DNA of 64,000 nucleotides, from contig NW_019091380.1 in the NCBI RefSeq assembly GCF_001949145.1, forward strand, positions 591,552 to 655,551. Direction: 5' to 3'. Position numbers and translations under genes: made by a program. This document shows positions 10,885 to 24,257 of the stretch, piece after piece; the first letter of the stretch is position 1; each line of letters starts with the position of its first letter. The notes under the pieces were generated by a model. The model had not been told where the DNA came from. It searched no databases and saw only the letters and a program-made list of their open reading frames with translations. The DNA comes from Acanthaster planci. Its lineage: Eukaryota; Echinodermata; Asteroidea; Valvatida; Acanthasteridae.

Positions 10885-13800
10885 AAGAAATATTGTGAAT
10901 ATACTGAGTTTGGGTTTATGATCTTCACTAATGTATGAGAAGTTTAAATATCAGTTTCACTTGTACCCATGTTTGGTGCGATATTTTGATCTCACCGCAC
11001 TATATTTGTCGATAACTCCGCCATCAGCCAACATCAACATTTCCAAATCTCCAATAAAAGGTGAGACGTTAAATGTGTGCGGTAAAGGTGGGCAAGCGTA
11101 TTGCTCTCTTCGGAAACCTAGTTTAATACTCCAGAATCCAGTTCAAAATTTCTCTTCGACAACTTTAATAGAATTTTAATTATTAAACATTGAGTGTAAA
11201 TTTTCAGATTGCTCGTTGTAACAGTTACTTAAAAAGGAAACAACGAAAACGGAAAAGAATTGGAAGTGAAATTTTTCCAAATGTAGCGCCATCCACAGAG
11301 CTTTCTATGGCCTAAAGAGATTATATGTGTCTGTTCGCGAGAGTAACAAACCATGAAATGCATGGTTAGAGTGGTTTTTTTAAAAGAAGTAAACCTGTTA
11401 ATTTAAATTAACCTGTTTGGACTTTGTGACTTTGTTCCAGCCCTTCTGAAAATGGGTCCAAAGTTTAAAAATACATTTGGCCGATTTATATAACTGTTTT
11501 CTCTTCCACAATTGGAGAGATATAAATTTGGATATCTAATTAGTTCTTTGCCCAAGAGTCCTGCATTTATTGTTGTTATACCCTAACATGGCACATGGCG
11601 CCAACAGTGGCGGACTGTGATTTGGGGACTTCTTGTACCTTGCTATGGAGCAATGGTTTTTACATAGAATTTCTCAATAAGAGAAATTTCAACTTGCAGG
11701 ATTCGCTACAGCTGCAAGTTGCCAGCGTGCATTGTCGCCAAATGTCAAATTTAGATTAACAAACCATGGCTTCGGTCGTGCTTAGGCCCTAACTGGCGTT
11801 GATAAATGTACATGGCTATGAAGGTATGCATTTAGACGGCAAAATGCACTTGCCTACTTGTCTGAGTTACTCCCCGAGATTAGTGAACAGGAATCTAGCG
11901 CGCAAACCAAATATCCATATTACGATCCCAAGTTCATTCAGGTTATTGCCTTACAGATGTTTGCCCCTCCAGTCGAATAGTAACATAAGCAACAGCCTGG
12001 GTACCTGGGATCCACACTTAAATTTGCTAGACACTGGTGTCAGGCATCTCATTTGTTCGGGTAAGCCTAGGGGCCTACCATGAGCAGAATCATAATGCAT
12101 GTACATAGGCCGACTACGCGTCACTTAAACCTGGTTGTAACTGTAATTAGAATTTGAAACAACTCACCTTTAATTTTGCCTTCTAAGCAAACTGTTCAGC
12201 GGGCCAACTTGTTTCATGATGTTTAGAACTAGCTTTTTATAAAATAGCGTCTTTCTGCACCGTTGAATTGGGTCTATCTTGGCAGACGTCAACACACGAA
12301 CACAGTGAATTTATTAATTAAAGCAGATCTCTCTCGTACATGATGTAGGCTCGGCGGTCACTAGCCACACGGGTCCGACATAAACGACATAGTCTCGCTT
12401 TCAATTCATCTTGACCCTCCTCAGTTTGCTACCAGCTGTTTTTGTCAATCTATTTACTATCAACTTTCCGACAAATACATGAATATGTCGGTGGTTCAGT
12501 GCAATGAAAGGAAAAACGCTGGGTTGAGAGAAGATCGTCGTGGACACGTCTCTTTCGAGGATGGCGCCATTTTGTTTTTCAACCTTAACCTCAATCTCAA
12601 CTTTCAACCTCGTTCAAGAAATCGGCATGAAGATTATTTTTCGTGCCGAGACATTCATTACAAATAAAGATAGTATTGTTTGCTCTAAGTAATTGTTTCA
12701 TGCGAATCTTGCATTGTAGGTTCTTTTTTCTCTCGTGAAAATTTTGATCAATGTTTTCTTTTTATTCTAAACTGTAATGAGGCATAGTCCTAGGCCTCTA
12801 TGATGAAATCCTTCCAAGTCAGAGGGAAACTGTCGGCCTATACGTTTCTTTGGAAACTCGTAGGCTTATTTGCCAGAGAATTCCAAGGTGAAATTAAAAT
12901 CTTGCGCGAATGAGCGGGAAGTCCAGCATTTGTTGACAGACTACATATTGGTGAACATGCAGAACAAACGGAAATTTTAATTAATTCCCCAATTTCCCCC
13001 CTCTTCCCCTTCCACGCACGCTCCCGCGGGAACCAGTAACCTTTTCTAAGCCTTAGATTTGATAAGATGGAAGCAAAATAAAATAAGAGCCGAACATACC
13101 AATAGTCAGAAATGTCCCAAATTAAAGTGAAACGATTATTTATTGAACAACCCTTACAACTGCCAACTGATCAGTGAAAAGGACAGCAAAATCAATCCAA
13201 TTTTTATGAAATCAATTTATGTCAGGACTGCATTTTGCGGACAAAGATTTTAGAAGCATTACAAATATCCGAATAAAGGAGTCGTGCAAGTTATTTTTAC
13301 ATTAATGGCGGAAAATAGATAAAGATAGATTTATACATTTCATGATGTAATTGCTTTTTTATTGGTGAAAAGATAATCAGCACCAAGAGATCTTTTTCAG
13401 TGTAGAAATTTTAATGTATGTACTTGCTAACGTTTGTTTAGATTAAAATTTTAATCTGCGTTGCTCTAAATCTACTGAACTTTAAAGAAAGCGGAAGCAA
13501 AAGTAACATGATCATTCCTACATCTATTATACAACCAAAGAGACAGGAAAATGTATCTATGCAATTTCAGAAAAAAATCTTTCAGGTTGTGAAAAAAATG
13601 TTAATAAAGACATCGGGCTACCAAACAGAAATGTTAATTATTTTCTTCATGTGGCATAAACATGTCTCATAAATTTCTTGTTCTTATAGTGAATGAATTA
13701 AGCTATTTACAGCACTATTTATAACTGTTTCATGTCTCTCTCCCCTCTACATCTATCTACGTCTTTTGACTTACGTCATATGAATTTCACATTTTCAAAC

Positions 13801-15494
13801 ATCTTCGATGGAGTTAATAAAAAATCGCACAAGTACAATAAAAACACTGGCAAAAGTTTCTCTTTTCTTGGTGATCAACCTCTCACAGGACATCAGCTTT
13901 TCCTTTAATCTTTGCACATGCGCGCGTTGTTTTAATTTCTAAGCATGGTATATCGACGCCTTAGTGGGCCTGATTCATCAATCTTATATTTTTTGAGTGC
14001 TTGGTCACCCACTTTCGTGCCACAATGGTTTGCTACTTCGTTTTATAGGGGGTAGGGGAATCCGGGATTTCAGTCATTACCAAGTGTAGCTGCTTCGTAG
14101 GAGTCTTGAGGGTAAACTCGTGGGCCTTCATCGGACGGTGCGGATATTATATGCCACAGTATTGAGTCATATCGAGGCTAAAAATAGTCGCAGGCCTAGA
14201 AGCGCCCCCAAGTGGTACAACTAAAGTCTTTTGTACGAGATGGAGAAAAGGGAATGGATATCAAGCCACCTACTACAAAGCGGATCCTCCAAAGCGACGA
14301 CTTCCCGCATGATTGTCGATCATATCATCGATCGCTTCTCAGTGACCCTCTTCACCCCCGGGTCAAAAGTCAAATCACTTCCGCCTCTTCGTTTCAAAGT
14401 ACGATGACATGTAAGACTACCATCTAAAACCTACAATGTCTACTGTTTCACTAACTATTGAAAGGAAGTAGTTCTCGAACCATTATACAAAAAGGTTATT
14501 TTGAACAGTTCCGGGTAGAATATCGACGAGAAGGAAAGCTTGATGTGTGTTTTACACATGCTGGCTTGGCTATTTCTGGTCTGCATCAGGCAGGCTTTCT
14601 ACAGATTTTTTTCTTTTCAAATTTACATAATGAATTGTACTTAGTACAAGTGACAACAGTTCATTTTGTTGTTTTCATTTTTGGGAGATGAGATGTGGCT
14701 GAAGGGTGGTTACTGTGCGGTGGGTTTGGCTGCTCCACTGCCTGTAAAAGGGAAATAAAAGGCAAAATTGGCGGATGATAGTGAAACGATCTACCACACT
14801 CTTCAAAACAAGAAATTTAATATCTATTTCGCCCATCCTTGGTCGATATATCATTTGCCCACACTCCTGAGTCAATTCGTGGTCATGTTTAGCCTGAATT
14901 ACCTGAATCGATTTTTATAGCCACGGCATGACGCTGCATGTTTGGCCATTAATGTTCATTCAACATTAAGAGTGCATATAAGTAGCTCAAACTTTTGTTC
15001 ATGCTATATTGTACATTTGACGTTGATGTTGGCACCAATTTAAACAGTAACATGGATGCACAATTCATAACATTTTGGTAGTGAGAATAAAAACTAATCA
15101 CTTGTCTCGTAACGTTGTTGATGGCTCTCGTGTCATGAAACAGCGACTTAAATAGTACAATTATTTCTATTTTTCAGTTTTGGTTTTCACCTGGAAATGT
15201 AGCCAAATTATATACGGAAAATCTGACTATCGAGTTTGTAAAACAAGTTTAACAAATAAATTCATTCGCAACAAAAAACGCGCAAATTTAAGAAAATGTG
15301 AAATTCATATTTGTCTAGAAATGTATAAATCTTCATCCAACCGTGAACAAATTTGGAGGGAAAACATTTATCGTTCCAAAGTAAATGTCTTGTTAACATC
15401 ATATTTGGCTTCAGAGAGTTTCACTTTTTCACGGAGTCTATATCGGGAGTTTTTTGGTCTTTTTTGCTTTCCTTTCTTTAATGTACATCTGCCA
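10885..15494. other. Intergenic stretch, no gene recognised
   Basis: AT-rich intergenic DNA. The short open frames on either strand (for example at 11799-12083, 12401-12607 and 14212-14427) show no domain, no splice-site logic and no codon bias. The 3' UTR of the minus-strand gene that ends at 15495 should extend leftwards into this stretch. Confidence 0.5.
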
Positions 15495-17847
15495 TCAGAA
15501 GTAACTAAGCGGATTCACTTTGAACAATTTTTTAAAAGATTCGGGGGATGCCATGGAGATGCCCCTTGTCCCCAGAGTGCTTGGCGTTTCTGCACCCGCG
15601 CTCTTACCTTCTGAGTCGGCCTTGCTCTGGTTGTTCCGGTGTTTGTTGATGAAGTCTTGTAGTTCGAGGTTCATGTCTCCGACGTCCCTCCTAAGTGAGT
15701 CATACTTTTTGTAGACGTCAATCCGCACTTTGAGTTTCTCCTTCTCGATCTCCAGCTCCTTCACTTGCCTCAGGATTTCGGACTCCAGCTCGGCCTCGCT
15801 CTGCTCTTTCTCCGCGACCGCTTCTTTGTCTGTTCAATCATGTATACAGTTGGCACTAGACATATTAGTCTATATTTCGCATAAAAAAGGTTGGTTATAG
15901 ACTCTAATATACAATTTCTTGAATCTTGCCCAGTTTGTCTTAATTTGCACTGCAAATAGATCTTGGCTCATCTGGAAAAGAAGTTCGGTAAAGTAAACCA
16001 CATAATTCGGTTTCATTGAGGGTACAATGAGTCTCTTGACGACACGAACAGGATAGCAAGTCTTACTTGGTAGGTTGAGGTCAGAAGTTTTGATATTGTA
16101 ACTGAAATGTTTTCAATTTCAGAAAGCACTCAATGTTTTTCTATATCAAGAACCCCTATTAAACGTGGACTTCATTCCTCATGACATACGATTTGAAAAA
16201 AAAGGTAAGAAGCCAATGCATCCCCAAAAGTGTTAGCCAAAACTGATCATACCTGATGTCATGTCCAACGGAAAGCAAAGATACAAAACAAAACAAAACA
16301 AAACGAAACAAAACATGTTCAACAAGAAAACACGGAAGACGACATGTTCAAACAATAAGGAAATGGGACAAGATAAACTTGAAATGGACAAACCGACACA
16401 AAACACCCATTTGACACAAAAAGTCACCTTCAGTACCACTGTTTGGCCCCTCCTGAGCCCCCGCTGCTTGCTCCGCTGCCCTCTGGTCGTCCCTCTTGCG
16501 CCAGAACCACTTCCGCTTCTTGGACGACTTGAAGTCAGCCTCTTTAGACTCTTGTGCTTCCTTGGGTGCCTCACCTCCCTCGCCGCCACCTGAGCCTCCA
16601 TCGCTTGTGCCCGCTGCCTCGCCCTCTGCTGGCTTAGTTGTGGATGCCTCGGGGGATGCACCTTCTTTTGCACTGAAAAATAATTTTTCAGTAATTGTTC
16701 TCAATCATTTTGAAAGTTTATAAAAAGACAGCGATTACGGTAATGATGTCAACAGCGACAAAAACAGCAGCAAAATCAAATGTGACAAAAACAGCGGCAA
16801 CAACGTGCGGCAACAGCAACGCAGCGAGTTTGGTTTTGTTTCTGAACTCTCAGACCTACATTGCAAAAAATTAAACTGGAGAATAACCCCCCTTGAGCAA
16901 AATGACTCTCCATCTGCTTGTACTGTCTGGCATCGGGCTGATGACGTCATGCGAGAGAAGGTTGCAGGAGTAAAGTGGGGTCTCTCACCAACCGGCACCG
17001 ATCCTTATCCGGACCAGGGGGCCAAAATCACCTCTGCTGATTGAATCCGGAAACCACAAACCTCCCCTTGCGACCACGTCGGCTGACCCCTCCCCAATGC
17101 CTATGTAATGTCTCTGATGGGACGCCGGACGTGTTATCTCTTCGCGACATCTTTGGGCCGGACGGGGGGCATCGGTGTTTGTTCCCGTCTGTTTTATGTG
17201 CAGTTTAACTCTGATTGACACGACCCTGAAGAAACGTCTACATTTTTTTCCAGACATTCTGGGATGAACTTTAGTAGTCAAAATAAACGCTGTCAGATCT
17301 TCTGCTAAGTGCAGACCGGTTCAAATAGGGATAGGCCTACTTTGTTTTGAATTTTAGGAACCATTGTCATCACTATCTGCAGGCATTATTCCCCTTCAAG
17401 ATTCTTTGCAATGCTTATTTGTTCAGATCACGTTACCTGAGGGTTGGGTACGGTTGAGTTGAAATCGCTGTTCCCTCGGCATCATCGAGAATATTAGATC
17501 TGGTGTATATTTATCCCTGTTACACAGCCCCCGATATGTTGTTGCTGTCGCCAACACAGAGCGGCCAACAAACCAAGTCTTCTTTCAATTTCGTTTACCA
17601 CCTCCCGCGCACACTCTGTGCCTAACATTCCCCATCTAGGGAAAACACTATGCCCCCTCCCCCAACCGACACTCCACCCTATTTTGTAATCCCACTGGAT
17701 CAAGGCATCCAGTGGGTGTGCTCCAGCTTTCGTGTCCTCGCATTAACAGCACGCATCTCAGTATTACTACACTCACGGTGTGTCTGTGGTTGTCTCGGTC
17801 TTGGTCTCTGTCTTAACCTCCTCTGTGACAGCCTCTTCTTTCGTCAT
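15495..17847 (-). CDS. Unrecognised acidic coiled-coil protein, 216 aa
   Basis: Three coding exons on the minus strand: 17777-17847 (starts with ATG), 16428-16672 and 15495-15829. Introns are GT-AG with matching phases (2, then 1), giving 216 codons and TGA. Residues 1-70 are low-complexity and rich in Glu, Lys, Thr, Ala and Gly. Residues 75-84 are a strongly basic, tryptophan-rich patch (KKRKWFWRKR). Residues 107-172 form a charged helical segment with heptad-like spacing, probably a coiled coil. The tail ends in Ser, Phe and Lys-rich sequence. There is no signal peptide or membrane segment, so it is probably cytosolic or nuclear. GC content of the exons is clearly higher than that of the flanks, supporting real coding sequence. 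A GT donor at 15607-15606 could instead splice out the last 38 codons to an unseen exon. I do not recognise the family and assign no function. Confidence 0.75.
16283..16314 (+). repeat. (ACAAA)n microsatellite
   Basis: About six copies of ACAAA with one interruption, in intron 2 of the minus-strand coiled-coil gene. Confidence 0.8.
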
Positions 17848-20800
17848 GGTGACTGGTGAGCCGGGCTCAGATTTCTCACACAATAAACTGCAATTAAAAT
17901 GCAGATTTGTGGGAAGTCAGGTAATAGTAAAGAACCCATTTCTAACTTCCGGTATCATTCTCTGGGCAAAAGAACTATGTGATATGAAATTATGAAACAC
18001 GGTACTGTATTGGCCAATGTTGTGGCATACCGACTTTCAGAGAGAAATATTGGACAGTAAGGCAAGTGCCCCCCCCCTAAACGGTAGTATTCTAATTAAT
18101 GAGGGCACACTATTTAATTCTTTCTTCTTCAAAGAGTGCTGGCTCGACGTTTTAGTATGTTCCAGCCATCTTAAACAGTGGATAATATAAAAGTTAACTC
18201 AAAGCTCACACTGGAAAGTTTACAAGGTCTATTTGAAGTATACTGTGCACAGTTCTCGATCAACTCTGATTTGCATCAGCTGTGTTCGCTTGATTTTGTT
18301 ATTTCGTAATCATTAGAGCTGTTATATTTTTCCTGGTAATTTCGTCTTCGAGGCCCTGAACTGGGGCTTGTTCAGGCCACTGCTGCCGTGAAATGGGCCG
18401 TTGATTCATGACTGCCGTACCCTTGGCCCGGCACTGACTTCCTGCAGACCAACTCCCCATACAGCTGTCGCGTCCCTGATTCATTTTATTCGTGCAACAA
18501 TCTCTGACATTAACTCGCAGGAAGGAAACAGGTTTCTATGACTCAGGTGCCGAGCTCGATCCTCCAGGTTCAAGATATGACAGGGAACAAAACAAGGTCA
18601 AGATTTAGCCATAAACAGACGCAGGGCCGCTTTTATAAGGATGTGAATCATGTGACAGAGACACAAGAGACAATGACAGTATAGCGCGTGTCATCTGCAA
18701 ATAGTTGAGAAGAATAAAGAGTAACATCTTGCTTCCTTTCCTTTTATTTATGGGGGCTTCACATTACATACCGAGTGACTAAATCCTCTGAGACCTGCTT
18801 CGAAGCACTGTCAGACTTCATATATCAATCAAAAGCTACTAACCACACAAAGCTAGTTATAATTGACCGGCTGCGCCAAACATCAACAAACACCGCGTCC
18901 TCCCATAACAAAGTGTGTCACCAGAATCATTTATCAAAAATAAGGGTGGCAGTCAGTAAAATACAATGACCACTGATGTGCTGACTACTATATCGAAAAC
19001 AAGCTTCGTTTTGCAACACACTTAGCTATGTTTGATAGGTCGCGCGACTTGGTGGGCGCAATCGGTCTATTTCCATGAAATAATGTATAAAGCAGTTAGA
19101 CTTTGAGTAGTCCGAAATATTGAAATATTTCGTTTCCCGTACAATTGTCTGTTTAGGATATTTGTAATCAAATCACATCAGATAAGAATCCTAAGAATGA
19201 GGGACGGTCAAACTTCCATTCGCAGGTCGCACAATCACAGTTTTCAAAGCTTATATATCAAAAGCACCGACATTAAAAACTCAATACGCAGGCTCCTTTA
19301 AATTATAACTTGCACCTGTATCGTTAGTGGTAATGAAGTCAGTGAGTAACATCCCATTGCCGCATTCACAGCACTTGTTCTAACCGAAATATCCTAGAAG
19401 ACGTTTTGAGTCGCCACTTTCCCCGTTTGGTACTGGTAACTCGTTTTCATTTAAAGGTACTTCTCCTGTAAATTGCACATTTCCTCTGACGCCTCTTATT
19501 GTCTTCAAAGTGTGTGGGCCTCTAACAATCGCTCGTGTCATTCGTTGGTTCCCGCCTCATTAACAAACTGTGCACGTCCGGACGTGGCCCTTGCTTTTTC
19601 TTATAGTTGTGTGAACATTCTACACAAAGGCGAATTTTAAAGCCATTGTACGTTTCTGGAAGTTAATTAGACGGAACAACTACGACACATTTGGATCTCA
19701 CCTTCGCCCCCAACACATTTCATTAATTTGATACCCGGTAAGCAATCGATCGAATGACTTTTTTTCAAGTGTTGCCTCTATAACAGCTTGAACCTAGCTC
19801 CTGTTACGATTTGCAGAATGAGGTAGGTCCAGGTATACACCACGTATATACTGAAAACTGGCATTGAATTGAAGGTAAATAACTACTACGGAGTGTATTT
19901 TAACTAGGCCTAAAACCCTTAGTCTGTTGTTTATTTGAAGTATGACTTCCACTTTAGCACAGGATTATTGCTGTCTGTTGGGGGCCTGTTATAAGCCTGA
20001 ATCGACATGTATTTTGAGGAGTCATTCTTCAAGCTCAGAATAACACGTTTCCAATTATGAAATGACCCAAATATTACGGACTGTATTCAAACAAAATATG
20101 CACACCCTCATATTTGTCACTCGTTTCTTCACCAATGAAGCCTAAGTAATTGTTCTCACCAAATTAAAGATCACTATCCGACTGCACCAACTCCCACTGC
20201 AGTTAAGCCGTTATCCCAACGAGCACTCCGTGTTCAGCAAACACACCCCGTCGGTTCAAATCGACCCACCATTCAAGAGTACTGAGCAGCTGTTCTCGCA
20301 CAGGCTCGGGTGCTCCGCGTGGACTGAATGGCTGTGCTGTGACGCCAAGTCAGTTGCTACGGTGTTTATATACGGAAGCTCCCACTCCGACCGCGCCCAA
20401 TTGAAGGAAGTGCCTTGTTATGCCCGATGTAGCCGGAGTCAGTCTTGGTGAGGCGGCATGAGCAGTGCAGAGTCTTAGTCACGAAGGAATGGGTAAAAGG
20501 TGTTGCTGTCGGTTGCTATAGGGATTCGAACGAGGGTTTTGTTGGCTTCGGACAACATAATGTAAACAAACGTCTCGACCGTCGTTGAGGCTACGATAAT
20601 TCCCATGCATACTTGATGAAAAACAGCGATGAGTATTTGGCATAATCATTTTGATAGATTGATGATACATGTACGTAGTCGTCAATGTGTTTTCTATCAA
20701 CAATTCCATTTGAATATTACTCAGATTGAAACAACCATAATTATAACCCACGAAAGTTCATCATTGGATCAAAACAAAAAACGATAATCGGGTGAATTAG

Positions 20801-22224
20801 GCAGAAGCGAAATAACGTTGATTATTGTAAACTAAACACAATTTCTACATGTGATTATGGATTTCGTGGCTACTTTTGTCCCACTAAATGAACAATTCAG
20901 CAACAATAAGTCGGTAGAGTTCAGTGATGACAAATGAATGACAACTTGTCTTCCAGTGCAAGGGCGTCCATGTTGAAGAGGGTGAGGAAAGAAAACAAAA
21001 TACTGTGCTGTAACAGCTTACGCGGGTTTCATGTCATTTCTTATATGAAACCAGATCCTACGACTGCAAATCTTTGTACTTAAACTCAATCTACGGTACT
21101 GACAGGTGGTTCAAGTTTTCCAAGTATTTCATGCATGAACAGACATTCGGGCAATTCTCAAAGACAGGAACATTATGTGAAAGGAAATCTACGGCAGGGT
21201 TTCCAAACCACAACTCGATGTGTGTGGGAGTTGATTAGTCTTGGCACTCACTTGGAAGCAGCTAAAAGGGGGAGGGGAGTTCAAGACCGTGGAAAACGAG
21301 CAACCTGAAGTCTTGGCTCTGACACGAGGCTGAAGTCATTATTCAGACCACAACGTGGAAGCCTTGAATCAAATGGTAGACCTCAGTGCAGATTTCTCGG
21401 GAGGATGTAGTGACCAAGTGCAATGATTCTTTGACGAGAGTGACCAGCACCAACTTGCGGTTTGATGTTGTGAAACTGCCAGGGAGTTGGATTATCGGCA
21501 TGAAAGAGGTGGAACATGATTTAAAGCAGCATATTACCACAAATTCCTCCAACTTGGATCCCAATTGTAACATAACCCTTGCGACGGAATGAGTGATCAG
21601 AACCTCAACAAAAGATGGAGGGCACGAAAATGACAGTTAAGAACAAAACTCAGCCTGCTGCAGTTTGCCGAGGGTGGCCTTATTCAGGACTAACCTGGGG
21701 ACTTGGCATACTGGGGTCTTGGTCCGACAACTTACATTAATGTGCAAAAAAATTGTCAACTCACGGCATTTTCCGTAACCTTGTCCCAAGATGTCGGCAA
21801 TCACTCACCCAATGTTCATAAGTGACAGTCCCCGAACACCGAGGAAAAGTCGGCTCAAAAGGTTCAACAGACTGCTGATGTCGTCTGGAAAGGTCAAAAC
21901 TACGGTCCATCAGGCGAACCAAGGTGTCGGCATGGTTTTCATTAAGCCGTGGTGCGGCAATCCGTGTGGTTTATCATGAATGTTCATGTTTCAAGCCGGG
22001 ACTTTCGTCACACCGAGAAACATGGCCCTCCAGGATGGGTAGGCTTCACACACCAAACTTGGCTGCATATTAACACCATTTGGGAGGGAGGGGATTACAA
22101 CAAAACCTGACTGTTGAAAACCAACGGTATACTCCGTGGTTCTTCCTTTTGTGATTTGCACAAACGCCACTCTAATTAATTCTGGTCATTTTTTGCCATT
22201 AGCAGGAAACATCAGCGTTGACAA
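17848..22224. other. Intergenic stretch upstream of the coiled-coil gene
   Basis: It should hold the promoter and 5' UTR of the minus-strand gene starting at 17847. Beyond that I see no exon with convincing splice sites or a known domain. Open frames at 20230-20451 and 21791-21979 were considered and not accepted. Confidence 0.45.
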
Positions 22225-22275
22225 TGATGACGACGACGACGACAGCAGCAGTAGCAACAACGACAACAGCAACCA
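22225..22275 (+). repeat. GAC/AGC/AAC trinucleotide microsatellite
   Basis: An imperfect run of GAC, AGC and AAC triplets about 50 bp long. It is open in several frames only because of its composition. Confidence 0.8.
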
Positions 22276-24036
22276 ACAAATAAAAACTGGTGTTTGGACC
22301 CACACCACTTTTTTGCTCATTAATTCGCACTTTCACATAAGCACCGACTTTCCCGTTTAGACAGTACAGTTTCAGTGGACAGTCTAACTTTTTATCAACC
22401 ATGTGCATTTACTAAAAGTCAAGGGAAACCTTTAGAAAATTATCATATTAGTACACTGTTTTAGAGCAATTAACGGATATCCAATTGTATAAGCCGCTCG
22501 TATACCACAGATTACAATATCCTGTCAATACTATTTATTTTGATGACTCCAGTTATCTCCAAGAACAGCTTTCTTTAGCAGACACACGTCACCGACGGAG
22601 TCTTTAGCGCCTCCTTCGGCCCAATACCTACTTAAATTATTTCCGAGCAAAAAACAACATGCCTCTTCCAACTCTTTTGCAAAACGCCTGCGGAGACAAG
22701 AGATGCTTCGCCTACATGGCAACTGTGGCATCTCCTCTTTGCCAAATTGGACAAATCCTCTTCCCACCCACACACGTACACACGCTATCGCTTCTCAGCG
22801 TATGCTCCATTCAGACTCTAGCCACACGCGCTGACTTGCAAAACGTCAACGTGCCTGTCACCGGGACCCAACACGTCATTTCCAATGCAACCCCCGCGCG
22901 AAACGGTGCGCCGGTTTTGGAAAGGAGCCTAACTCGGCCCATAAATATGCCAGAAATGAGCAGCTCTCGACGATCACTTGCATTTCCTGCAAAGATTTTC
23001 ATGTCTTGCAGAGTCATCCAGCGCTCTGGGTTCAACGGTGTTAGAGTCGGAACAAATGCAGCATGAACTGAAAGTATACCAAAGCTGTAGAAAACGTTGA
23101 TGACTGAGTGTACCCTGGATGCGGGCATAATCAGGAGTAAATCTTAGAAACCGGGTGGGAGAGGCCGACGTGCCTTTCTTGATCTAACCTATGATCCTAG
23201 TACTTTCAGTCATTAAGCTTGTACCAAAGTCAGCATTCTGGAACGGCACTTTCCGCAGACATAAAAATGGGAACCGAGTGAGTTAAGTGGGGGGAAATCA
23301 TGGATGGGGAAGGGGTCATCTCGGCTCCTCCTAAATCTGCGCTCCGGGTAATCCGTGCATGTCGGGAAGTGGAACGCTTCCATTAGATTTGGGATTTTTC
23401 TCAGGCGCACGAGGGAAAAGAAATAATGAGGATTTTTACTCCAGTTCCCTGTCCAATATGTGGCTACTTTCCCCGTCTGCGATAAAGGACAACGTAGCAC
23501 AGATTTCATATAGATATGTTCAAATGCGCGGTACGATGAAGACATTAAACGTAGTCAAGCCAACGGCATACAACGATGCCTCAGGCAGCTGCCAAACGAC
23601 CCACAATCCACCCACATCTGTAGAGAGGAGACAATAAGAAGCAGTTTCAGTTTTAGATGTGGGAGGAAAACTCCAGAGAAGAAATTTCTGGGTAAAACCT
23701 AGGGAATCGGACTAACATCCCAATCCACATGCGGACCGAGCCGGTAAACGAACCCGGGCCGCAGAGGCAAAAGGCAGGGAAAGAGCTATTTCGCCGACCC
23801 GATTCCCCAGTTTACACTCCTCATATTAGTTTCGTTTTACATGTGTTAAAGAACTTTCATTTACCCTCTCTTTTTTGTCTCTCCAAAAACCCCTCTTTGA
23901 ATATTTTTCAATATTTTTCCTTTGAATAAGTTCCGTGCACTGAAAGTGCTGTATTTTGTTTACTTTTTCGTTTTCGAGATTCTGTCCTCATAAATTCACA
24001 TTTTGACAGTTTCCATGAACATACCCTCCAAAGGTG
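22276..24036. other. Intergenic stretch, no gene recognised
   Basis: Open frames of up to 135 codons exist (22659-23066 plus, 23213-23545 minus), but none resembles a known protein or is bounded by usable splice sites in a gene context. Confidence 0.4.
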
Positions 24037-24257
24037 AAAGAGTGAAAATTTACTGTCAATCAGAAAACAGTCCCGAAAAGAGTGAAACCAATCCAGAGGA
24101 GCCATGCATTATAAGAAAAAACTCCTTTTTTTTGAGTTGTCACTTCATTATACGGCTCCTTCAAAGAGTGGAAAGTCTACTTTCTTGGGGAGTGATTTCA
24201 CTCTTGATAGCGTAGTTTTCACTCTTTTGAAGTGGTTTCATAAGGGACCCACTCTTT
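24037..24257. repeat. Cluster of AAAGAGTGAAA words in both orientations
   Basis: Three direct copies (about 24037, 24076 and 24163) and three inverted copies of the TTTCACTCTTT type (about 24195, 24216 and 24250) lie within 220 bp. This suggests a decayed inverted-repeat element. Confidence 0.5.

Noticed and set aside
15180-15614. 144-codon plus-strand open frame
   Set aside because: Its end is antisense to the last exon of the minus-strand coiled-coil gene, and the remainder is AT-rich low-quality sequence.
16261-16593. 110-codon plus-strand open frame
   Set aside because: A shadow of exon 2 of the minus-strand coiled-coil gene plus its ACAAA microsatellite.
21791-21979. Short plus-strand frame containing SPRTPRKSRLKRFNRLL
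   Set aside because: Basic and suggestive, but with no splice partners, family match or composition change it cannot be called a gene.
22659-23066. 135-codon plus-strand open frame
   Set aside because: No domain, no plausible splice context, and an antisense frame overlaps it; nothing supports coding.
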